DNA of 9,021 nucleotides from assembly GCA_021789355.1 (NCBI GenBank), contig JAJYJR010000218.1:1-9021 (forward strand). Reading direction: 5' to 3'. A program made the position numbers and the translations under genes. Shown in pieces: positions 1 through 5,407 of the stretch (positions are counted from its first letter, which is position 1; each line of letters begins with the position of its first letter). The DNA comes from Chloroflexota bacterium. GTDB lineage: Bacteria > Chloroflexota > Limnocylindria > Limnocylindrales > CSP1-4. The notes beneath the pieces were generated by a model. That model saw only the letters and a program-made list of their open reading frames with translations. It was not told where the DNA came from and did no database searches.

Positions 1-1
1 C

Positions 2-739
2 CGTCCCGCCGAAAGGAGGCCACGCTCGAGGGCTGAGACCACCAGCCAGCGTCGCTCCGCTCCGAGTCCGAGCCCGACGTGTTCCCGATCGCCGATCCGC
101 GTGTTCCACATCAGCGGAATGCGCACATGGGTCAACGGACTGCTCGACAATCCCTCGTCAGCTCGGTTCGATTCCGAGAATCTGGGCGGCTACGAGCTAG
201 TTGCTTCGCCGAGCCCCAGTGCACTCAAGCGATTCTTGGAGCTTCGGAGGAGTCGAGGCCGGGTTGGTTTTCTCGCCTCGTTCACCAGGGCTAGCGGGCG
301 GGACTCCCCGCGCAGTCCCCGTGATTTGGGCCGCATAAGGGTACCTGAACTGGACCCGCCCGTGCGTTGGTTGATGGAGCCCAGGGTGGATTACGTGCCG
401 TTTTGGGTTGAAGGGCGTTCGAACGACTTGGTCTCGTGTGCGTCAATCTATGGGGCACAGGGGTTCGAGCTCGACTTTGCTGGGCTGATCTGGGGCACCG
501 ACTTGATCATCAGGAACGGGCGTTGGGCGGTCGGCGATCCGGACGACTGCTATGACGGTGCTCCGGGCGCCAAGCGGCTAGCGACTATCATGCGCGACCA
601 CCCGGACGAGGCAATTCGCCTACTAGGTAACCGCTATAGGATTCTCCTAACGCGCGGCATCTTCGGCACAGCTGTCTACGCGGAGGACGCCGAGACCAGG
701 GAATTCCTCATCTCCAGAGCCGGTGCTCTTGCATACTAG
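2..739 (+). CDS. DUF2075 / Schlafen-group-3-like DNA/RNA helicase, C-terminal part (partial)
   Basis: The frame is open from the window edge to the TAG at 737-739. Numbered from a GTG at 101, the 212 residues match what I know of the C-terminal half of DUF2075 proteins, P-loop ATPases related to superfamily 1 helicases: a motif V-like SIYGAQGFELD at 115-125, then GLIWGTDLIIRNGRW, then a motif VI-like NRYRILLTRGIFGTAVY at 177-193. The Walker A and B half is not in the window. The roughly 33 residues encoded before base 101 are Arg/Ser/Pro-rich and look unlike the family, so the gene may be cut off by the window or broken near base 100. There is no good ribosome binding site before GTG 101 or ATG 119. 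Without its ATPase half this piece would be inactive. It converges on the GajB-like gene with 10 bp between stop codons. Codon use is relatively A/T-rich at third positions (11 of the first 35 codons from 101), like the Gabija genes. Confidence 0.68.
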   Translation, partial: RPAERRPRSRAETTSQRRSAPSPSPTCSRSPIRVFHISGMRTWVNGLLDNPSSARFDSENLGGYELVASPSPSALKRFLELRRSRGRVGFLASFTRASGRDSPRSPRDLGRIRVPELDPPVRWLMEPRVDYVPFWVEGRSNDLVSCASIYGAQGFELDFAGLIWGTDLIIRNGRWAVGDPDDCYDGAPGAKRLATIMRDHPDEAIRLLGNRYRILLTRGIFGTAVYAEDAETREFLISRAGALAY

Positions 740-749
740 ACAAACGCCG

Positions 750-2666
750 CTACGCCTGTAGCAGCCCCATTTCGGACAGAAAGCGTGATGGCCTCTTGGG
801 ATAGCCCATATACTGCCTTGAGGCGGTCAGTGTCAGCGTTTCTTCGGCCCTTGTGATGGCTACAAAGCAGTTTCGCCGCTCCTCCTGCATTTCTTTGCTC
901 TGTGGGCCCCTTCTTATTGCTGCCCAGCTGGGGAGCTCATCTTCGGCAAGGCCTATGAGGAACACGTGCCGAAACTCGGTGCCCTTCGAAGCGTGAATCG
1001 TCAGGCAGCGCACGGCATCCGGCGGCGGCGGCATCTCCTTTGCCCGGAGATCGAGCTCCTGAAGGAACGCATGTAGTGTGAGGTCCGCCCCATGCTGTGT
1101 TGATATCTCACCGGTGAGAGACGCCCAAATCTCCGCCTCATCTGCGAACTCGTCGAAGGCCTCTTGCGCGGCGCCCGATCGAGCGCTCCGAACCGCTTGG
1201 AACCACACGAACGCCGCCTCTACGAACGCTCGGTAGTCGAGGTGCTCAAGCAGCGTTGATGCTGTCCGGGCCAGCATTGCTCTGCTGGTAGACTCAAGGC
1301 TGCCCTGTTCCGATGCGAACCCGATCCAGGCACGCAGGAGATCGCTGCCCGCCACAGCCGCCTGGGCCACGACATCGTCTGCTTCGATGCTCGTGCCGTC
1401 GAGCTGATAGAATGCACTGCATGTGCGGCGCAGCTGCTCGCGATCGTTGCGCGCGTTTGCGAGCCGGAGCATCGAATGAAGCCAGCGGAAGGGCACAGAC
1501 TGGAACTCGTTCCGTCGGACCGCTACGTGCGCCGGAATGTTGTTGTCCCCCAGCGCCCGGGCGGCCAACTCAAGGAGCTTCCGTCGGCGAGCCAGGATGA
1601 CACACTGAGATCGCTCAGCCTCAGGCATCTGCCGGACTTGCTGCGCGAGCCACTCCACCTCCTGACCAAAATCGTCGAATTGCGCCAGGGTCACCCGATT
1701 GGAGCCCCCGGGCTGCTTGTGCGCCGTGAGTGCCTGCTTCTCAGCAGCCCGGTCGTGGTTGTGACGAATCAGGTTGTTGGCCAGCGCGATAACTTCCGGG
1801 GGACATCGATAGTTCTCAGGGAGTTGAATCACGCTCATCGAGAACCTCTCGCGCAGTTCGCGGAGCCTCATCGGGCTGGCGCCGTTCCACTCATAGATGA
1901 TCTGGTCGTCATCCGCTACGACGAACAGGTTCGGTTGGCTCTCCGGCACGAGCTGAGCAAGTAGCCTGAACTGGGCGAGGTTTGTGTCCTGAAACTCGTC
2001 GACGCAAACGTACGGGTAGACCTTCTGGAGCTGACGTGCGATGGCCGGTGTGCTCTCGAGGAGGGACACTGCCATCGCAAGCAACGACCCGTAGTCAAGT
2101 TGGTTGGCGCGTATCAGTCGGGCCCAGTACTGGCGGTATATGATGGCCACTGCTGGCGCGTTGGGACGGTTGCCTAGCCACTCCGCCGCGCGCTCCGGTG
2201 CCACGCACTCGTCGAGCATCCGGTTCACGGCCGGCAGTAGCTGAGCCGGTGCGGGCATAAAGCCTGGGTCGCTGGTGCCGGATTCTCTGATCGCATCCTT
2301 AAGCATCGCCTCGCGGTCCACGGTCTCGCTAATGATCCCGAAGTCTGGGCGAAGGCCGACATGGGCGCCATGTTGCCGGAGGATCTCTGCCGCAAAGGAA
2401 TGGAACGTGGTTAGGTGCGCGCGCTCTCGCCCATCCGTAAGCAGATGGTCGATCCGACTGCGCATCTCGGACGCCGCCTTGTTCGTGAACGTGACGCCGA
2501 GCACCCTGAAGCGCGCGTCTGCTGCTTGTTCGATCAGACGAGCGATCCGATACGTAAGAACCCTCGTCTTGCCAGAGCCTGGCCCGGCAAGAACCAGGAG
2601 TGGCCCGTTCTGCCACGCGGCTGCGTCGCGCTGGCTCGCGTTGAGGGTGGCCAGATCCACGGTCAT
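750..2666 (-). CDS. gajB: GajB-like UvrD/Rep-family SF1A DNA helicase of a Gabija-type defence system
   Basis: This 638-residue protein is a complete superfamily 1A 3'-5' helicase by its motifs: Q motif LNASQRDA (8-15), Walker A GPGSGKT (28-34), motif Ia TFTNKAASEM (59-68), Ib TTFHSF (86-91), II VDEFQDTN (222-229), III ADDDQIIYEWNGA (251-263), IV LPENYRCP (282-289), V TIHASKGTEF (556-565), VI FVAITRAEE (601-609). ATP-binding and hydrolysis residues look intact. The ATG (2664-2666) overlaps the stop of the upstream OLD-family gene as ATGA, indicating a co-transcribed and translationally coupled pair. OLD nuclease followed by a UvrD-like helicase is the gene order of Gabija, in which GajA and GajB assemble into an anti-phage complex. 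From memory, founding GajB proteins are about 500 residues, so this one is longer, with extra sequence between motifs IV and V. An ordinary repair helicase (UvrD/PcrA) is less likely given the size, the partner and the overlap. Confidence 0.87.
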   Translation of the reverse strand: MTVDLATLNASQRDAAAWQNGPLLVLAGPGSGKTRVLTYRIARLIEQAADARFRVLGVTFTNKAASEMRSRIDHLLTDGRERAHLTTFHSFAAEILRQHGAHVGLRPDFGIISETVDREAMLKDAIRESGTSDPGFMPAPAQLLPAVNRMLDECVAPERAAEWLGNRPNAPAVAIIYRQYWARLIRANQLDYGSLLAMAVSLLESTPAIARQLQKVYPYVCVDEFQDTNLAQFRLLAQLVPESQPNLFVVADDDQIIYEWNGASPMRLRELRERFSMSVIQLPENYRCPPEVIALANNLIRHNHDRAAEKQALTAHKQPGGSNRVTLAQFDDFGQEVEWLAQQVRQMPEAERSQCVILARRRKLLELAARALGDNNIPAHVAVRRNEFQSVPFRWLHSMLRLANARNDREQLRRTCSAFYQLDGTSIEADDVVAQAAVAGSDLLRAWIGFASEQGSLESTSRAMLARTASTLLEHLDYRAFVEAAFVWFQAVRSARSGAAQEAFDEFADEAEIWASLTGEISTQHGADLTLHAFLQELDLRAKEMPPPPDAVRCLTIHASKGTEFRHVFLIGLAEDELPSWAAIRRGPQSKEMQEERRNCFVAITRAEETLTLTASRQYMGYPKRPSRFLSEMGLLQA

Positions 2667-4369
2667 CTTGACCGGTCCGCCAGCTTGACGGCCATATCGA
2701 TAGCGTCTCTCAGCGGGGTCGGCACACCAGCCGCGCCACGCTTGGCGATCTCAGCTAGGACTGCGTACGCGAGCTCTGGTTTGGACGATGAAGCGATCGC
2801 CGCCGCTATAACCTCGTCAACATATCCCGAAGTGCCGGCCTGGGATTTCACCCCTTTCCTCCCTACGGAGTCGACGGCGGTCTCATAGACGGCGCCATAC
2901 CCAGCGTTCCACATCAGGTGCTCGAGATCGTGGTCTGTCAGTGTGGATACTCGGTCAGTCTCCTCCTCTGCTCCGACGAAGGGCAGTGCCGATGCTGCTG
3001 CCCTTTTCCCGTTCGAGTCTCCGTCAGCGAGCAGGTGCCACTCGATGCCCAGGGCACTTGCCGTCTTGAGGAGAGCTGGGGGCCAGCAGTGAGCGTACTC
3101 AACGCAGCTCACGCCGGCCAGATCGAGGTCCTTGCCCAGAATCCGGGCGAGCTCCGGCAGCATCACGAACTCGGATTGCCCTTCTACTAGCAGCCAGCAC
3201 CTCGCGAACAACAACGAACCGCGCGAGGCCTTCACGTGGTAGGTGACCTTCTCGGCCTCCCGTTGATCGAGCGTCTTCTCTCCCAGCTGAAAGACCGAAA
3301 TCTTTCCATTCCTTCTTGCAAGCCGTCGGATAGCAGGTAAAGGCACCGCGGCAAGGAGGTCTCCAGAGTGGCTGGCAATGACCTTCTGGCCTCTGAAGCC
3401 GTCGACGATGGACCAGAGCGCGCGAGTCGCGGACGGATGCAGATGCGCCTCAGGCTCTTCTAGGGCGAGAATAGGCTCGGCCATCCTGTCGAAAGCGTCG
3501 GCAAGACGAGACTGCAGGAAGGCCTCGAACAGGAAGAGCACCGACAGACTCTGGGTCCCTGCTCCATGCTCTGGGATTGGCAGCCTAGCGCCAGTGGTCG
3601 CCGCGAGCTTTACCTCAGTTCGGGTCAACACGTCGGCGATTCGTGCCGGCACGGCCTCGACACTCACAACATCCTCTGGGGCCAGCGGCAGGAGCCCGGC
3701 CGCCTTTGCCAGCCGCCCCTTCACCTCGTCGAAGGGTTTGTGCCCGTCAAGTACGGACTGGTTGAGCTGCTCGATCTGTTCTTCGATTTCCCGCCGCTTG
3801 TCTTCCGGAAACTGCGGGTTCTTCGTGAAAGGGGCCCAGAAGGTCCCCTTCGGCTGAAAGTGATGAGAGGCCTCCCGCACGGCTCCCACAGAGAACACGG
3901 GTGACAGGTCCTGGAGGTTCTGGATAAGGCTGACGGGCGTTCTGAGGGCGTTGCCCGCTCGGTCCAGGAACACCGCTTCCACGACCGATTCCCGAGCTGT
4001 GGAGTCGTACCGCCCCGTGACCCGGAATGTCAATTGCTGCCGCTCGTCGTCCAGCGTCTGCATCGCCCCCGGAAAGGCCTGGATCACCTCGTTCGGCCAC
4101 TCCTCCTTCTGCGACTCCTCGAAAGTCAGCGTCAGAGCAATTGGTAAGGCATCGGCAGGTTCCGAGTTGGCGGTTGCCAGGTGGAAGTCGTAGTCTGAGA
4201 AGGGCATCGCGCGCCGCGTAAGTCCGCGACTCATACAGGTGTACAAAGCATCAAGCACGGAAGTCTTGCCGGTGTTGTTTTCGCCTATCAGCACTGTCGT
4301 TCGGTCCAGCGCGATTTCCAGCGCCGTGATTCCGCGGAAGTTCTCGATCTTTATCGTCTTGAGCATCAT
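2663..4369 (-). CDS. gajA: GajA-like OLD-family ATPase/TOPRIM endonuclease of a Gabija-type defence system
   Basis: A 568-residue protein with an N-terminal ABC-type ATPase and a C-terminal TOPRIM nuclease. Visible motifs: KIENFRGI near the start, Walker A GENNTGKT (29-36), a signature-like GAGTQSLS (269-276), Walker B ILALEEPEAHLHP (300-312), H-loop SHS (His334). The TOPRIM domain has the Glu motif LLVEGQSE (393-400), the ADGDSNG motif (448-454) and DHDLEH (479-484), so the metal-binding acidic residues appear present. In Gabija, GajA is a sequence-specific DNA nicking endonuclease restrained by nucleotides and activated when phage replication depletes them; that is family knowledge. I chose the ATG at 4367-4369 because GAGAGG lies about 9-10 bases upstream; an in-frame ATG at 4441 would add 24 residues that do not look like the family N-terminus, and a second ATG follows at 4366. 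Length is close to that recalled for GajA. The stop overlaps the helicase start by four bases. Other OLD-helicase pairs outside Gabija remain possible. Confidence 0.86.
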   Translation of the reverse strand: MMLKTIKIENFRGITALEIALDRTTVLIGENNTGKTSVLDALYTCMSRGLTRRAMPFSDYDFHLATANSEPADALPIALTLTFEESQKEEWPNEVIQAFPGAMQTLDDERQQLTFRVTGRYDSTARESVVEAVFLDRAGNALRTPVSLIQNLQDLSPVFSVGAVREASHHFQPKGTFWAPFTKNPQFPEDKRREIEEQIEQLNQSVLDGHKPFDEVKGRLAKAAGLLPLAPEDVVSVEAVPARIADVLTRTEVKLAATTGARLPIPEHGAGTQSLSVLFLFEAFLQSRLADAFDRMAEPILALEEPEAHLHPSATRALWSIVDGFRGQKVIASHSGDLLAAVPLPAIRRLARRNGKISVFQLGEKTLDQREAEKVTYHVKASRGSLLFARCWLLVEGQSEFVMLPELARILGKDLDLAGVSCVEYAHCWPPALLKTASALGIEWHLLADGDSNGKRAAASALPFVGAEEETDRVSTLTDHDLEHLMWNAGYGAVYETAVDSVGRKGVKSQAGTSGYVDEVIAAAIASSSKPELAYAVLAEIAKRGAAGVPTPLRDAIDMAVKLADRSR

Positions 4370-4378
4370 GGACTGCCG

Positions 4379-4388
4379 TCCTCTCTCT
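4379..4388 (-). promoter_or_regulatory. Ribosome binding site of the GajA-like gene
   Basis: Read on the minus strand this is AGAGAGAGGA, a purine-rich Shine-Dalgarno sequence ending 9 bases before the ATG at 4367-4369. It decides the start against the ATG at 4441, which lies 72 bases upstream. I see no convincing -35/-10 pair in 4370-4494. Confidence 0.6.
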
Positions 4389-4494
4389 TTGGCGTCCCGC
4401 CCATCCGCACAAAACTGCGGGAGCGCTGCGCCACGCCGCAACTGGTCCCGTCCGCCACTCGCACTGCCGGTCGGTTAACAGCTCCGCTGCCTAC

Positions 4495-5049
4495 GTGGAC
4501 GACATGCTCGCCATCGGCCGCGAGCAGTGCACCGACGAGCCCGACGCCGAGACGCACCTGTATCTCACGGACTACCGCACGCTCTACGTCGCGCACATCG
4601 CTGAGATCACGGCCGACGATCCCCGGAAGGACCCCGCCGAGCGCGCCCGCATCCCCGCGTACTACCTCGCCGACGGCCGGGTCGCGGACTTCTGGTTCCG
4701 GCCCTGGGACATCCGGCGCCTGGTGCAGGAAGACACCGAGTCGGTCATCCGCGATCTCCAGCAGCTCCGCCATGTCCGCTACGGGGATCGGCCCGTCTCC
4801 ATCTACGGCGGCATGCTGGATCTGCCGCTCATCGTCACCGAGCCGGAGCCGGTGGAGTGCTTCGACGAGGCGACCCGCGCGCACGTCACCGGCGTCGGCC
4901 CCGCGCTGGTCGACTTCGCCCGCTACCGGAACCCGGCGGCGCACGAGGCCGTCGCCGGCCGCGCCGACGTGATCCGCTGGCGCCAGCGCATCCTCGGCAT
5001 CGGGTGCGAGGGGGTGCTGGTGAGGCTGGGGATGCTTAAGCCGACATAG
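4495..5049 (+). CDS. Conserved-looking protein of unknown function, possibly 5'-truncated
   Basis: A 184-residue protein from a GTG start, which I cannot assign to a named family. It is rich in aromatic and acidic residues, with the segments HLYLTDYRTLYVAHIAEIT (22-40), PAYYLADGRVADFWFRPWDI (about 54-73) and RPVSIYGGMLDLPLIVT (about 99-115), and has no signal peptide or membrane segment. Coding is well supported: only 1 of the first 35 codons ends in A or T, against 8 of 35 in the neighbouring GajA-like gene. The start is uncertain. There is no Shine-Dalgarno sequence before GTG 4495 or ATG 4504, and the frame stays open back to a TGA at 4360-4362 without another ATG. This fits a gene that lost its 5' end where the defence segment begins, but a leaderless or weakly initiated small protein is also possible. 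It is divergent from the Gabija-like operon. A 192-residue frame on the opposite strand is most likely its shadow. Confidence 0.66.
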   Translation: MDDMLAIGREQCTDEPDAETHLYLTDYRTLYVAHIAEITADDPRKDPAERARIPAYYLADGRVADFWFRPWDIRRLVQEDTESVIRDLQQLRHVRYGDRPVSIYGGMLDLPLIVTEPEPVECFDEATRAHVTGVGPALVDFARYRNPAAHEAVAGRADVIRWRQRILGIGCEGVLVRLGMLKPT

Positions 5050-5072
5050 ACGCTCCCCTTGCTGCCCTTGCC

Positions 5073-5110
5073 CAGTCGGCCATCCTCCGACTGAAGCCGA
5101 GTTTCTCGGC
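5073..5110 (+). terminator. Two adjacent hairpins after the unknown gene, possible terminator
   Basis: Hairpin one is CAGTCGG (5073-5079) with CCGACTG (5087-5093), a perfect 7-bp stem with a 7-base loop. Hairpin two is GCCGAG (5096-5101) with CTCGGC (5105-5110), a perfect 6-bp stem with a 3-base loop. They begin 23 bases after the stop codon. No U-tract follows, so a classical intrinsic terminator is not shown; in GC-rich bacteria such hairpins may still end transcription or protect the RNA end. Confidence 0.35.
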
Positions 5111-5356
5111 GACCCCTGGCTGACGGATCACCGACTGCGGCATCTCCCGGACCCGCAGCGAATCGGGGTCGCTCACGCTCCCACTTGTCGCGTGAACCCG
5201 TGCGCCGGCTCCGGCAACCCCGCGTAACGCTTAACTGACGCACCGCGCACATTTCTTGCGACAAGCGGGCCGGAATTGCCGCGACGACGCCCGGCGCACG
5301 TGAGAGCTAGCCTCGCGGGCACCTCGCCGCCGCCGTCACACCCCGAATTCAGCGTA

Positions 5357-5384
5357 GTTGTTGGCGACGTCGTGCCACAACAAC
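5357..5384. promoter_or_regulatory. Inverted repeat in the leader of the lipoprotein gene
   Basis: GTTGTTG at 5357-5363 is the exact reverse complement of CAACAAC at 5378-5384. The spacer is itself partly palindromic, centred on CGACGTCG at 5365-5372. It ends 11 bases before the GGAGG ribosome binding site. It could be a protein-binding operator or a 5'-leader RNA hairpin; the sequence does not tell which. Confidence 0.4.
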
Positions 5385-5395
5385 CGCCCCGCAGC

Positions 5396-5400
5396 GGAGG
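5396..5400 (+). promoter_or_regulatory. Ribosome binding site of the lipoprotein gene
   Basis: GGAGG lies 7 bases before the GTG at 5408-5410. This fixes the start 44 codons inside the longest open frame and puts a lipoprotein signal peptide at the N-terminus. Confidence 0.8.
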
Positions 5401-5407
5401 CATTTCG

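Larger units (their letters stand above)
5050..5407. other. 358-bp intergenic region without a recognised gene
   Basis: This stretch separates the unknown protein from the lipoprotein gene. It holds two adjacent small hairpins just after the first gene (5073-5110), a short A/T-richer patch near 5224-5257, and an inverted repeat (5357-5384) shortly before the lipoprotein ribosome binding site. The lipoprotein frame is open back to 5276, but that extension has no Shine-Dalgarno sequence and would bury the signal peptide, so I leave it as leader. A short minus-strand frame ending at 5036 lacks a supported start. I cannot define a promoter here, though one for the lipoprotein gene is expected. 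Confidence 0.6.

Noticed and set aside
740..749. Terminator between the convergent DUF2075 fragment and the GajB-like gene
   Set aside because: The 10-bp gap holds no hairpin, and I see no stem-loop with a U-tract at either gene end.
4439..4441. Upstream ATG adding 24 residues to the GajA-like protein
   Set aside because: The added residues do not look like the OLD N-terminus, which begins at MLKTIKIENFRGI, and the purine-rich ribosome binding site lies before the ATG at 4369.
4366..4944. A 192-codon minus-strand frame whose stop overlaps the GajA-like start as ATGA, as if it were a third operon gene
   Set aside because: Its protein is low in complexity (D/V/G/R/A-rich) and mirrors the + strand gene at 4495-5049, whose codons have almost only G/C at third positions and which has realistic amino acid content. 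The overlap appears coincidental.
5036..5225. Short minus-strand frame ending in a plausible-looking tail (EKLGFSRRMADWARAAR)
   Set aside because: It has no supported start or ribosome binding site, is under 65 codons and matches no family I recognise; it also covers the hairpin region.
5221..5240. GCTTAAC resembling one half of an integron attC core
   Set aside because: No matching GTTRRRY partner lies at a suitable distance in the right orientation, and no cassette-like gene arrangement is present.
5276..5407. N-terminal extension of the lipoprotein frame to 5276
   Set aside because: It lacks a ribosome binding site and would put 44 residues before the signal peptide; GTG 5408 has GGAGG at ideal spacing.
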